Positions 1 through 7,902 of a DNA stretch of 14,523 nucleotides are shown here, one piece after another. Both the position numbers and the translations under genes were made by a program. This stretch comes from Acidobacteriota bacterium. GTDB lineage: Bacteria > Acidobacteriota > Holophagae > Thermotomaculales > Thermotomaculaceae. The notes under the pieces were generated by a model, which had not been told where the DNA came from, did no database searches, and saw nothing but the letters and a program-made list of their open reading frames with translations. Each line of letters begins with the position of its first letter. Position 1 is the stretch's first letter. The stretch is from contig JALWHA010000105.1 in NCBI GenBank assembly GCA_027038695.1, positions 1 through 14,523 of the forward strand, in the 5' to 3' direction.

Positions 1-933
1 TTAAAAACAAAGTTTGTTCCCTTTGAAAAATCTTACCAAATAGATTGTGATATAACGTTATCCGCAATTGTTGGAAGCGCAGGCTTAATCCCGACCTTTA
101 AATCCATACCCCATACCAAAAGGCTTGCACTTGCCAATAAAGAATCTATGGTGCTTGCTGGGGAGTTTATAAACAGGGAATGTGAGAAATACCACACCGA
201 ACTTATACCCGTTGACAGCGAGCACAACGCAATTCATCAGGCTATGAGAGCGGGAGATAAGAGTGAGATTAAATCCCTTATTTTAACCGCTTCGGGAGGA
301 CCTTTCTTCGGGAAAAAGGTTGATGAATTAAAAAAGGCAACTGTTGAACAGACATTAAACCACCCGACATGGGATATGGGGAAAAAGATTACCGTTGACT
401 CGGCAACTTTAATGAACAAGGGGCTTGAGGTTATAGAAGCGCATTTTCTTTTCGGAGTTGAATACTCAAAAATTCGTGTCAGGATTCACCCTCAAAGCGT
501 TGTCCATTCTTTAGTTGAGTTTATTGACGGTTCCATAATTTCTCAAATGGGGAAAACCGATATGATGCTTCCCATTCAATACGCACTTTACTTTCCCGAA
601 AGGGTTTATACCGAAGATTTTTCCTTTGATTTCAGAAAATCGTTAACCCTTGATTTCTTTGAACCGGATTTTGAAACTTTTAAATCTTTAAAACTTGCAT
701 ATAAGTGCGGGGAAGGGGATATATCGGATAGAATTATTTTAAACTCTTCAAACGAAATTGCCGTCAATTACTTTTTGAACGGGGAAATCGGTTTTTTAGA
801 TATTCCGAATTTTATAGAGCATATGCTTAATAGAACGGAGAGATGTAATATTGATTCAATTGAGCATGTTCTTGAGTTTAATGAAAAAGTAAGAAAAATA
901 AGTATAGAGGAGGTAAAAGGTGGGAATTTTTAA
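1..933 (+). CDS. dxr: 1-deoxy-D-xylulose 5-phosphate reductoisomerase, 5'-truncated by window edge
   Basis: Dxr converts 1-deoxy-D-xylulose 5-phosphate to 2-C-methyl-D-erythritol 4-phosphate with NADPH and a divalent metal. It is the second step of the MEP isoprenoid pathway and acts in the cytosol. The frame is open from base 1 to the TAA at 931-933, giving 310 residues. Family members are about 390 residues, so roughly the first 80 (most of the NADPH-binding Rossmann domain) lie upstream. Visible signatures are LANKESMVLAGE, the metal and substrate motif PVDSEHNAIHQ, TASGGPF, the HPTWDMGKKITVDSATLMNKG loop region and HPQSVVHS. The ATG at 148 is an internal methionine within LANKESMV, not a start. 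The gene overlaps rseP by 14 nt, and dxr-rseP-ispG is a common bacterial order. Identification is very secure. Confidence 0.97.
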   Translation, partial: LKTKFVPFEKSYQIDCDITLSAIVGSAGLIPTFKSIPHTKRLALANKESMVLAGEFINRECEKYHTELIPVDSEHNAIHQAMRAGDKSEIKSLILTASGGPFFGKKVDELKKATVEQTLNHPTWDMGKKITVDSATLMNKGLEVIEAHFLFGVEYSKIRVRIHPQSVVHSLVEFIDGSIISQMGKTDMMLPIQYALYFPERVYTEDFSFDFRKSLTLDFFEPDFETFKSLKLAYKCGEGDISDRIILNSSNEIAVNYFLNGEIGFLDIPNFIEHMLNRTERCNIDSIEHVLEFNEKVRKISIEEVKGGNF

Positions 934-2242
934 CTTGCCTATTATCGGCAATATTTTAGCCGTTGTCATAATGTTCGGGGTGCTTGTCACCATACACGAG
1001 TTCGGCCACTTTGTAATGGCTAAATTGTTTGGAGTTTATGTAAAAACATTTTCAATAGGGTTTGGAAAAAAACTCTTCTGTAAAAAGTGGGGGGAAACCG
1101 AATACTGTTTATCCCTGGTGCCTTTAGGCGGTTATGTGGCTATGTTGGGAGAAGAGACCGACGAGATGGAAGACGATAACCCGAGAAACTTTAATAACAA
1201 AACAAAATGGCAGAGGATAATTATCCTCGTTATGGGAGCAACTTTAAACATTGTGCTTGCCGTTGTTCTTTTTACATTTGTAAACGCTTTGCACAGGCCT
1301 GTCCCTATCTGGAAAGACAAGCCTGTTACCGTAGGATGGGTTGATAACGAATCTCCCGCATTTGTGTCAGGTTTGAAGTACGGAGATAAAATACTCTATT
1401 TTGACGGTAAAAAGGTAAAAAATTGGGACGAATTTTTGATTAAGGTTGCCACAAACCCGAACAGAACTGTCAAACTTACGGTTGAAAGGGAAGGGAACCT
1501 TATAGACAAAGAGGTTAAGGTAGTTGAAAAGGGAAAGGATAGGGCAGGCTATATCGGTGTGTATCCCGCTTTAAGGGTTCAGGTGAGAATGGTTATGCCG
1601 GGCTCTCCTGCGGAAAAAGCCGGAATTAAACCCGGTGATAAAATACTTGCGGTAAACGGTACCGAGATTGTTAAGGGGCTTGAACAGTTTATCAATTTTG
1701 TAAAAAAGAGTAGCGGAGAATTAAATCTAAAGGTTGAAAGAAACGGCAAGGTGCTTAATTTTAAGATCAATCCCGAGGGAGAAGGAGAGAATAGAAAGAT
1801 AGGCGTTGTAATTGAGTTGCCTTACAAAATAGTTAAGTTGCCTCTTCCCAAAGCCTTTGTAACCGCTTTGCAGGATACCAAGAAGTATACTGTGTTGACA
1901 TTTAATGTAATAGGCAAGTTGTTAAGAGGGGAGATGTCAATAAGGAGTATATCGGGGCCTGTTGACATAGCGAGGATTTCAGGACAGGCGGCAAGAAGCG
2001 GAATTGCCAATTTCCTTTATATTATGGGATTAATATCCCTGCAATTAGGCATTTTTAACCTTCTGCCTATTCCTATGCTTGACGGGGGACATATCTTTAT
2101 AATCCTTATTGAGGCTATAAGAAGGAAGGATTTAAGCGCAAAATTGAAGGAAAGAATAACCACGGTAGGTTTTTTTCTTTTAATAACCCTTATGACTCTT
2201 GTAATAATAAGCGATATTTTGAAAAATCTTAATTTGAAGTGA
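920..2242 (+). CDS. rseP: RseP-type site-2 intramembrane zinc metalloprotease
   Basis: This is a 440-residue membrane protease of the M50/site-2 family. In known diderms RseP cleaves anti-sigma factors and leftover signal peptides within the inner membrane. The zinc motif HEFGH (residues 26-30) sits in the first hydrophobic segment. The third zinc ligand is in the NLLPIPMLDGGH motif (about 380-391, Asp388). Further membrane segments lie near 100-122 and 415-435. Two PDZ domains occur in tandem: a diverged one (about 135-205, with SGLKYGDKILYFDGK) and a canonical one (about 215-285, with AGIKPGDKILAVNG). The length and two-PDZ layout match E. coli RseP rather than single-PDZ homologues. The start is GTG with SD GAGGAGGT at 907-914, inside dxr. 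The natural substrate cannot be told because no sigma/anti-sigma pair is in view. Confidence 0.95.
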   Translation: MGIFNLPIIGNILAVVIMFGVLVTIHEFGHFVMAKLFGVYVKTFSIGFGKKLFCKKWGETEYCLSLVPLGGYVAMLGEETDEMEDDNPRNFNNKTKWQRIIILVMGATLNIVLAVVLFTFVNALHRPVPIWKDKPVTVGWVDNESPAFVSGLKYGDKILYFDGKKVKNWDEFLIKVATNPNRTVKLTVEREGNLIDKEVKVVEKGKDRAGYIGVYPALRVQVRMVMPGSPAEKAGIKPGDKILAVNGTEIVKGLEQFINFVKKSSGELNLKVERNGKVLNFKINPEGEGENRKIGVVIELPYKIVKLPLPKAFVTALQDTKKYTVLTFNVIGKLLRGEMSIRSISGPVDIARISGQAARSGIANFLYIMGLISLQLGIFNLLPIPMLDGGHIFIILIEAIRRKDLSAKLKERITTVGFFLLITLMTLVIISDILKNLNLK

Positions 2243-2246
2243 GGAA

Positions 2247-3296
2247 ATGTACAAAAAAAGCAAGGTGATTTATGTGGGCAAAATTCCCGTAGGGGGGGAT
2301 AGTCCTATAACGGTTCAAACAATGACAAAAACAGATACGAGGGATATTGACGCTACCTGTGAGCAGATAAAGGATATTGTAGGGGCAGGGTGCGATATTG
2401 TAAGGTGTGCAATACCCGATATGGACGCCGCGGAAAAGATAAAAGAGATTGTTAAATTTTCCCCTATACCCGTAATTGCCGATATTCACTTTGACTATAA
2501 ACTCGCTTTAAAGTGTGCGGACAACGGGGTTGGTTGTTTAAGGATAAATCCTGGAAACATAGGAAGCAAACAGAGAATCAAAGAGGTTGTTTCAGCCTGT
2601 AAACATCACGGAATCCCTATAAGGATAGGGGTAAATTCAGGCTCTTTAGAAAAAGACCTTCTTGAAAAATACGGGAATACCCCTGAAGCAATGGTTGAAA
2701 GTGCCAAAAGGCATATAGGCTTTCTTGAAGAGCTCGGTTTTTATGAAATCAAGGTATCCCTAAAATCTTCTGATGTAAAAAAGACTGTTGAAGCCTGCCG
2801 AATGTTCGCCGAAGAGTTTGATTATCCGCAGCATATAGGGGTTACCGAAGCGGGAACGGAAAACATAGGCACCGTGAAATCAATAATAGGCATAGGCTCG
2901 CTTTTGCTTGACGGGATAGGGGACACCTTGAGGGTTTCCTTAACAGACAGTCCCGTTAAAGAGGTTGTGGTAGGCAGAAATATTTTAAAAGCCTTGAATC
3001 TTTTGCCTGACACCCCGAAATTTGTTTCCTGTCCCACATGTGGAAGGATTCAATTTGATATAAAAAGGTTTGCTCCTATAATTGAAAAAGAAATTGAAGG
3101 ATTGAAAAAGCCTATAACCGTTGCAGTAATGGGGTGTGCGGTAAACGGCCCGGGAGAGGCAAGGGAGGCGGATTATGCAATTTGCGGAGGCAGGGGGTAT
3201 GCGGCTATTTACAAAAAAGGAAAATTGATTAAAAAGGTTAAAGAAAACGAACTTATTAGAGAATTTTTGAACCTTATAAGGAGTGAAAATGAGTGA
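2247..3296 (+). CDS. ispG: 4-hydroxy-3-methylbut-2-enyl diphosphate synthase (IspG/GcpE)
   Basis: IspG is the penultimate MEP enzyme, a [4Fe-4S] protein that reduces 2-C-methyl-D-erythritol 2,4-cyclodiphosphate to HMBPP. The 349-residue protein is of the two-domain bacterial type: a TIM barrel (about 1-250) and a C-terminal Fe-S domain. Cluster ligands are visible as Cys262 and Cys265 (SCPTCGR), Cys297 (MGCAVNGPGEA) and Glu304, with the same spacing as E. coli 270/273/305/312. The N-terminal VGKIPVGGDSPITVQTM motif is typical and supports the ATG start, which follows the rseP stop by 4 nt. The SD GAGG (2241-2244) is unusually close to the ATG, so translational coupling to rseP is likely. The intact ligand set indicates an active enzyme. 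The gene ends 8 nt inside remA. Confidence 0.97.
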   Translation: MYKKSKVIYVGKIPVGGDSPITVQTMTKTDTRDIDATCEQIKDIVGAGCDIVRCAIPDMDAAEKIKEIVKFSPIPVIADIHFDYKLALKCADNGVGCLRINPGNIGSKQRIKEVVSACKHHGIPIRIGVNSGSLEKDLLEKYGNTPEAMVESAKRHIGFLEELGFYEIKVSLKSSDVKKTVEACRMFAEEFDYPQHIGVTEAGTENIGTVKSIIGIGSLLLDGIGDTLRVSLTDSPVKEVVVGRNILKALNLLPDTPKFVSCPTCGRIQFDIKRFAPIIEKEIEGLKKPITVAVMGCAVNGPGEAREADYAICGGRGYAAIYKKGKLIKKVKENELIREFLNLIRSENE

Positions 3297-3531
3297 TTTT
3301 ATTTCTCTCGGATTTGACAATTTTGTGGATAAAAAAAGGATTGTTGCCGTTTTAAAGCCGGGCTCTTCCCCTATGAGAAAATTGAAAGAAACGAAGAAGA
3401 AAGAAGGGCTGCTGGTGGATACGACCGCAGGCAAGCCTACGAGAAGTTTTATCCTTGTTGATAACGGGGTTTTATTTCTTTCTTCACACTTACCTGAAAC
3501 AATTATAGAAAGGATTGAAGGTGAAAATTAA
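3289..3531 (+). CDS. remA: RemA/DUF370 family regulatory protein
   Basis: This 80-residue protein belongs to the DUF370/RemA family (formerly YlzA). In Bacillus subtilis RemA is a DNA-binding regulator of biofilm matrix and osmolyte genes that forms a ring-shaped oligomer. Family signatures are ISLGFDNFVDKKRIVAVLKP, SSPMRKLKE, VDTTAGKPTRSFILVDNG and LSSHLPETI. The chosen ATG at 3289 has SD TAAGGAG (3277-3283) five nt upstream. An in-frame GTG at 3283 would add two residues but overlaps the SD and is less likely. It overlaps the ispG stop by 8 nt and gmk by 11 nt. Placement directly before gmk and rpoZ is the conserved family context. The role outside Firmicutes is not established, so only family membership is firm here. 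Confidence 0.9.
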   Translation: MSDFISLGFDNFVDKKRIVAVLKPGSSPMRKLKETKKKEGLLVDTTAGKPTRSFILVDNGVLFLSSHLPETIIERIEGEN

Positions 3532-4156
3532 TCTTAAATCAAAAGGGGAGTTATTTATAATTTCCGCTCCTTCGGGAAGCGGCAAGAGTACTTTAATTAA
3601 ACTTCTGTTAGAGGAGATTGAAAACCTTGAATACTCAATTTCTTACACCACGAGGGAGGCAAGAAAAGGAGAGGTAAACGGGAAGGATTACTTTTTTGTT
3701 TCAGAGAAAGAGTTTGAAAAAATGATAGAAAACAACGAATTTATTGAGTATGCGAGGGTTTTTGATAAATTTTATTACGGGACCTCAAAAAAACAGGTTT
3801 ATTCAAGAATTGAGAAGGGAATAGACGTGATAATGGACATAGACGTTCAGGGCGCATATCAGATTATGGAAAAGGGAACCCTTGATTTTACATCAATATT
3901 CATCATTCCCCCTTCACTTGAAGAATTAAAGAAAAGGCTTTTAGACAGAGGCAGGGACAGTACGGAAGAGATTGAAAAAAGATTGATTACCGCTAAAAAT
4001 GAGTTAAAATATTTAAGGTATTTTGATTACGTTGTTGTTAACGATATTCTTGAAGAAGCATTATCTTCTTTAAAATCAATAATTTTTGCTGAAAGACACA
4101 GGGTAAAAAGGCTTATTAACCTGGAAGATTTTAACAAATATTTTGCGGAGGAATAA
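3521..4156 (+). CDS. gmk: Guanylate kinase
   Basis: Gmk phosphorylates GMP (or dGMP) to GDP with ATP, feeding GTP, dGTP and (p)ppGpp pools. The 211-residue protein matches the usual bacterial length of about 205. The P-loop SAPSGSGKST is at residues 15-24, the GMP-binding segment with YTTREARKGEVNGKDYFF follows, then DIDVQGA and the lid arginines in LDRGRD. Start choice: GTG at 3521 has SD AAAGGA (3509-3514) six nt upstream. The in-frame TTG at 3515 directly abuts that SD and is unlikely, although it would make a 213-residue product. The start lies inside remA and the stop is directly followed by the rpoZ ATG. All catalytic motifs are present. Confidence 0.97.
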   Translation: MKINLKSKGELFIISAPSGSGKSTLIKLLLEEIENLEYSISYTTREARKGEVNGKDYFFVSEKEFEKMIENNEFIEYARVFDKFYYGTSKKQVYSRIEKGIDVIMDIDVQGAYQIMEKGTLDFTSIFIIPPSLEELKKRLLDRGRDSTEEIEKRLITAKNELKYLRYFDYVVVNDILEEALSSLKSIIFAERHRVKRLINLEDFNKYFAEE

Positions 4157-4420
4157 ATGACTGCAGACGAAACACTGAAAAAAGTATTGGAAAACCCGTT
4201 CAGACTGATACTTGTTGCGGGAGCAAGGGTAGAACAGTTAAGGAAAGGTGCAAAGCCTAAGGCAAAGGCACCGATTAATAAATCTACTTTTATCGCACTT
4301 GAAGAGTTAAAAAAGGGCAAATTTGATATTAAATTAATTGAGAAAACCCATGAAGAAGAGGAATTTTCACCTGAAGACCTTGATTCCCTTGTTGACGACA
4401 TTGATTTAGACGCAGAATGA
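4157..4420 (+). CDS. rpoZ: DNA-directed RNA polymerase omega subunit
   Basis: The omega subunit helps fold and assemble the beta' subunit of RNA polymerase. This 87-residue protein carries the family core NPFRLILVAGARVEQLRKGAK followed by KSTFIALEELKKGKFDI, matching the beta'-clamping region. It is followed by a strongly acidic tail of about 25 residues (EEEEFSPEDLDSLVDDIDLD), a common feature of longer omegas. The usual N-terminal omega start is short here. The ATG immediately follows the gmk stop and has SD GGAGGA (4147-4152). The gmk-rpoZ pairing is one of the most conserved bacterial gene pairs, and omega contributes to one ppGpp site on RNA polymerase in E. coli. Small size limits certainty, but context and core motif agree. 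Confidence 0.92.
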   Translation: MTADETLKKVLENPFRLILVAGARVEQLRKGAKPKAKAPINKSTFIALEELKKGKFDIKLIEKTHEEEEFSPEDLDSLVDDIDLDAE

Positions 4421-4421
4421 T

Positions 4422-5690
4422 ATGAGTCTTATAGATTATAACGCTGGCATACTTATAGGGGTTTCAAGCGGAATAGCCTGTTATAAATCTATAGAGGTTA
4501 TCAGGGAGTTACAAAAGAGGGGCTACAAAAATATTGAAACGGTGTTAACTAAAAACACCGTTAATTTTTTATCTCCAAATTTATTTGAGGCTATCACGGG
4601 CAAAAAACCGTACATAGATGTTTTTGAAGAGGGAAGATTACTTTCCCATATAAAAGCGGTTGAAGACAAAAAGGTTTTTGCAATTGTCCCCGCTACCGCA
4701 AATATAATTGGCAAACTTGCAAACGGTATTGCTGACGATTTTTTAACTACGTGTTATCTTGCATTTAAAGGGAAAACTTTAATTTTCCCTTCAATGAATT
4801 CCAACATGTATGAGCACAATGCAATTAAAAGGAATTTGTTTCAATTACAGGAAGACGGATGTTATGTTGTATCCCCTGAAGAAGGCTACCTTGCCTGCGG
4901 ATATGAGGGAAAGGGGAGGCTTCCCGATATTGAAACCGTTGTCGATTATATTGAGTTGTTTTTGCACATAAAAGATTCTGAAACCTTTAAGCAGTTTATT
5001 ACAATAAACCTGCTTGAAGCTGATAAGCCTAAACCAAAGCCGAAAGACCCTCTTGCTGAAAAAAAGGTTTTAATCACTTCAGGTGGAACTGTTGAGCCTA
5101 TTGATTCCGTTAGAGTGATAACGAACCGTTCAAGCGGGAAAATGGGTAAAGAACTTGCAAAAATGTTTTCTTTTTTAGGTGCCAAAGTTACAATAATTAC
5201 CGGCAATCATACCGTAAGATATCCTGCTTATGCCGAAGTGATTAAGGTTAAAACCGTTGAAGAGATGTATCGGGAGGTGGCGGTAAAGTTTGACGAATCA
5301 GACATTGTCATTATGGCAGCCGCGGTTTCCGATTTTAAGGTTAAAAATTACTCTTCAAAAAAGATAAAGAAAAAGTCTAATTTAACTTTAGAACTTGAAA
5401 AAACCATTGACATACTTGAAACCTTAGGCAAAACAAAAAAGCATCAGGTTCTTATAGGCTTTGCGGCAGAGACAAACAATTTGCTTGAAAACGGGGAGGA
5501 TAAACTTAAAAGGAAGAATGCAGATTTAATGGTTGCAAACACTGTAGGGGAAAACAGAGGTTTCGGTGACAGGGATTTAAGCGGGTATTTTATCTTTAAA
5601 GACGGAAGAAAAGAGGAATTTTCCCTTTCAAAACCTGAAACAGCCGAAAGAATTGCGGAGATAACAGTCGGAGAATTTTTTAATGGATAA
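4422..5690 (+). CDS. coaBC: Bifunctional phosphopantothenoylcysteine synthetase/decarboxylase (CoaBC, Dfp)
   Basis: CoaBC makes 4'-phosphopantetheine for coenzyme A: the CoaB domain couples phosphopantothenate to cysteine using CTP, and the flavin-dependent CoaC domain decarboxylates the product. The CoaC domain spans about residues 8-185, with GVSSGIACYKS, active-site His76 (LLSHIK), PATANIIGKLANGIADD, the MNSNMY loop and the lid cysteine Cys159 (LACGYEGKGRLPD). A proline/lysine linker (about 200-210) leads to CoaB (about 213-422) with ITSGGTVEPIDSVRVITNRS, SGKMG, AAAVSDFKV, KIKKK and GFAAET, then KNADLMVANTVG. The length of 422 matches the family. The ATG lies 1 nt after the rpoZ stop and has no clear SD, so translation is probably coupled to rpoZ. 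Confidence 0.96.
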   Translation: MSLIDYNAGILIGVSSGIACYKSIEVIRELQKRGYKNIETVLTKNTVNFLSPNLFEAITGKKPYIDVFEEGRLLSHIKAVEDKKVFAIVPATANIIGKLANGIADDFLTTCYLAFKGKTLIFPSMNSNMYEHNAIKRNLFQLQEDGCYVVSPEEGYLACGYEGKGRLPDIETVVDYIELFLHIKDSETFKQFITINLLEADKPKPKPKDPLAEKKVLITSGGTVEPIDSVRVITNRSSGKMGKELAKMFSFLGAKVTIITGNHTVRYPAYAEVIKVKTVEEMYREVAVKFDESDIVIMAAAVSDFKVKNYSSKKIKKKSNLTLELEKTIDILETLGKTKKHQVLIGFAAETNNLLENGEDKLKRKNADLMVANTVGENRGFGDRDLSGYFIFKDGRKEEFSLSKPETAERIAEITVGEFFNG

Positions 5691-6405
5691 TTACCTCATT
5701 GAGTATCTTAAATTTTTAAAAGATTTAGGAATTGAAGAATTTCCGAAAATAAGATTAAAAAAAACAAAACCGATAGAAAAAAAACCTGAAAAAGTTGAGG
5801 ATGTATTTAAGAAAATGGCTTTAAATGTAGCAAAATGCAGAGCCTGTCAGTTACACGAAAAAAGACTGAACAGCGTTTTCGGGGAAGGCAACCCCCATAC
5901 GGATTTGATGTTTATAGGAGAGGCTCCGGGGGGAGACGAAGACAAACAGGGAAGGCCTTTTGTAGGAAGGGCAGGGCAATTGCTAACAAAAATAATAAAC
6001 GCAATGGGGCTTGAGAGGAGCGATGTTTACATTGCAAACGTTATAAAGTGCAGGCCGCCTTTTAACAGAGACCCTCAGCCTGAAGAAATATCGGCTTGCT
6101 GGCATTTTATAGAAAAGCAGATTGAATTAATAAAGCCTAAAGTAATCTGTACTCTTGGAAGAATATCAACCAAGACAATACTTATGACCACCGATGCGAT
6201 TTCAAGGTTAAGGGGAAAGTTCGGCAATTATAAAGGGATAAAGGTTATGCCTACTTATCACCCTTCGTATCTGTTGAGAAATCCCTCCGCAAAAAAGCAG
6301 GTCTGGGAAGATATGCAAAAGATAATGAAATTTTTAGCGGAAAACTCCGAAACATTAGGGGAAAAAGTAAAGAAGAAAATGGAAGAATACAATGGAAAAG
6401 GTTAA
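5683..6405 (+). CDS. Family 4 uracil-DNA glycosylase with Fe-S cluster
   Basis: This 240-residue enzyme excises uracil that arises from cytosine deamination in DNA, starting base excision repair. Four cysteines for the [4Fe-4S] cluster are visible: Cys52 and Cys55 (KCRACQLH), Cys123 (VIKCRPPFNRDP) and Cys139 (SACW). The catalytic segment GEAPGGDEDKQGRPFVG (about 79-95) and the DNA-binding loop TYHPSYLLRNP (191-201) are intact. An N-terminal lysine-rich extension of about 45 residues precedes the catalytic core. The ATG overlaps the coaBC stop by 8 nt and has GGAG at 5670-5673. Family 4 enzymes are frequent in thermophiles but also widespread in mesophiles, so this does not settle lifestyle. 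The gene is sometimes annotated as a phage SPO1 DNA polymerase-related protein, an older family name. Confidence 0.93.
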   Translation: MDNYLIEYLKFLKDLGIEEFPKIRLKKTKPIEKKPEKVEDVFKKMALNVAKCRACQLHEKRLNSVFGEGNPHTDLMFIGEAPGGDEDKQGRPFVGRAGQLLTKIINAMGLERSDVYIANVIKCRPPFNRDPQPEEISACWHFIEKQIELIKPKVICTLGRISTKTILMTTDAISRLRGKFGNYKGIKVMPTYHPSYLLRNPSAKKQVWEDMQKIMKFLAENSETLGEKVKKKMEEYNGKG

Positions 6406-7012
6406 AGTGCCTGTAACAGAAGGTAAACAATCAATTACGGTAAAGGGTTCAAAGTTTATTGCATCTTTATTTCCCGTTAAAACAAGAGAAGGAGCGGAAG
6501 ACGCACTTGAAAAAATTAGAAAGCAGTACTACGACGCTACCCATAACTGTTTTGCGTACAGGGTGTATCCCGATATTGAAAGGTATTCGGACGACGGAGA
6601 GCCGTCAAACACTGCGGGCAAGCCTATAATGGCTGCAATAAAAGGGGACGATTTGTTCAATGTTCTCGTTGTGGTTACAAGGTATTTCGGCGGAACAAAG
6701 TTAGGGGTAGGGGGATTGATAAAGGCATACACCGATAGTGCAAAGAAAGTCATTGAATCCGTTAACACAATCTACCTGGAAAGCATTAAGACTATTAAAA
6801 TTCCCGTTAATTTCAACGAAGTAAACTATGTTTATCACCTGACAAGATCAGGCGGGGTCAAAATTGTCAACGAAGAGTATTCAAACGATGGAGTTTTCTT
6901 TACATTGAGGCTAAAAGCGGATATGCTTGAAAGTGTAAAGGAAAGTTTAAGGGATAAACTTAACAGAATCCCTGAAATAGAGGAAACGGAGGCAAAACTT
7001 GATACGCTTTAA
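6392..7012 (+). CDS. YigZ/IMPACT family protein (UPF0029)
   Basis: This 206-residue protein is a member of the YigZ family, related to the N-terminal part of eukaryotic IMPACT. The conserved UPF0029 block is clear: ATHNCFAYRV (49-58), SDDGEPSNTAGKPI (66-79) and RYFGGTKLGVGGLIKAY (97-113). The remaining region, about 135-206, corresponds to the DUF1949 ferredoxin-like domain. The biochemical function in bacteria is not settled; nucleic-acid binding or a link to translation stress has been proposed. Translation starts at an ATG inside the glycosylase gene (14-nt overlap), with GGAAG at 6381-6385 six nt upstream. The gene ends 14 nt inside map. Family assignment is firm, function is not. Confidence 0.93.
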   Translation: MEKVKVPVTEGKQSITVKGSKFIASLFPVKTREGAEDALEKIRKQYYDATHNCFAYRVYPDIERYSDDGEPSNTAGKPIMAAIKGDDLFNVLVVVTRYFGGTKLGVGGLIKAYTDSAKKVIESVNTIYLESIKTIKIPVNFNEVNYVYHLTRSGGVKIVNEEYSNDGVFFTLRLKADMLESVKESLRDKLNRIPEIEETEAKLDTL

Positions 7013-7805
7013 AACAAAAGAAGAGATAGATTTAATGAGGGAATCCGGGAAATTAACCGCGATGATTTTCAGTTATTTAAAGCAATATGTAAAACCGGGG
7101 ATAACAACAAGGGAGCTTGACAGAATTGCCGAAGACTTTATAAGGAAAAACGGCGCGGTGCCGTCTTTTAAGGGGTACAGAGGTTATAGGCATACTTTAT
7201 GCACCTCGGTAAACAATCAGGTTGTTCACGGAATACCCTCAAAGTACAAGTTGAAAAAAGGGGATATTATCTCAATTGACGTGGGAGCATTTAAAAACGG
7301 GTTTCACGGTGACGCAACAAGAACCTTTGTGGTTGGGGGGAAAACTACGAAAGAGGCATTAAGGCTTGTCAGAACAGTTTATAAGGCAATGCTTCTTGGA
7401 ATTGAGCAGGCTAAACCGGGTAAAAAGTTAGGGGATATAGGCCATGCTATTCAATCTTATGCGGAATCTATGGGTTATTCCGTCGTAAGGGAATACATAG
7501 GCCACGGAGTGGGAAGGCAGTTACACGAAGACCCGGAAGTTTTGCATTACGGAAGGCCTAATACAGGCATTACTTTAGAGCCGGGCATGGTTATAACGAT
7601 TGAACCTATCTTAAATCAGGGGGCAAGGTTTTGCAGGACTATGAGAGACGGCTGGACGGTTGTTACTGCTGATAAGAAATTATCGGCTCAATTTGAAAAT
7701 ACAATTGCAATCCTTGAAAACGGCAACGAGGTTTTAACAAAACTTGAAGACAATTCGGATATTCCCGATTGCGTTAAAGATGTAACTTTAAACTCAAAAA
7801 TTTAA
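6999..7805 (+). CDS. map: Methionine aminopeptidase, type I
   Basis: Map removes the initiator methionine from nascent proteins after deformylation. All five metal ligands of the pita-bread fold are visible: Asp94 (SIDVGAF), Asp105 (GDATRTF), His169 (YIGHGVGR), Glu202 (IEPIL) and Glu233 (QFENTIAI), along with His77 in VVHGIP. The 268 residues include about 20 beyond the usual end of the type I core, with no recognised motif. The start is TTG, with an ideal SD GGAGG (6988-6992) six nt upstream, and the reading frame opens (M)IRFKTKEEIDLM as expected for the family. The start lies within the YigZ-family gene. A TTG start may lower translation relative to its neighbours (inference). It is the last gene of the housekeeping run. 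Confidence 0.96.
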   Translation: MIRFKTKEEIDLMRESGKLTAMIFSYLKQYVKPGITTRELDRIAEDFIRKNGAVPSFKGYRGYRHTLCTSVNNQVVHGIPSKYKLKKGDIISIDVGAFKNGFHGDATRTFVVGGKTTKEALRLVRTVYKAMLLGIEQAKPGKKLGDIGHAIQSYAESMGYSVVREYIGHGVGRQLHEDPEVLHYGRPNTGITLEPGMVITIEPILNQGARFCRTMRDGWTVVTADKKLSAQFENTIAILENGNEVLTKLEDNSDIPDCVKDVTLNSKI

Positions 7806-7841
7806 CCTTTCTTAATTAATTTTAACAAAAAAAATAAAAAT

Positions 7842-7875
7842 TTGTTGCTAATTGGCGGATTAGTCTTTATATTAT
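7842..7875 (+). promoter_or_regulatory. Possible promoter with spacer dyad before the signalling operon
   Basis: The 97-bp gap after map contains TTGTTG (7842-7847) as a possible -35 box and TTTATA or TATATT (7866-7873) as a possible -10, spaced 18-20 nt. Between them lies a dyad CTAAT-TGGCGG-ATTAG (7848-7863) that could act as an operator or be chance in AT-rich DNA. No GC-rich terminator for the map operon is visible in the gap, so read-through from upstream remains possible. Position before a new four-gene unit supports a promoter; the match to consensus is only moderate. Confidence 0.35.
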
Positions 7876-7902
7876 TAGTGAAAAATTTAATTTGAGGTAT
7901 AG

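Noticed and set aside
2985..3434. A 149-codon open frame on the minus strand
   Set aside because: It lies across ispG and remA, which are securely identified on the + strand; its translation has no recognisable motif.
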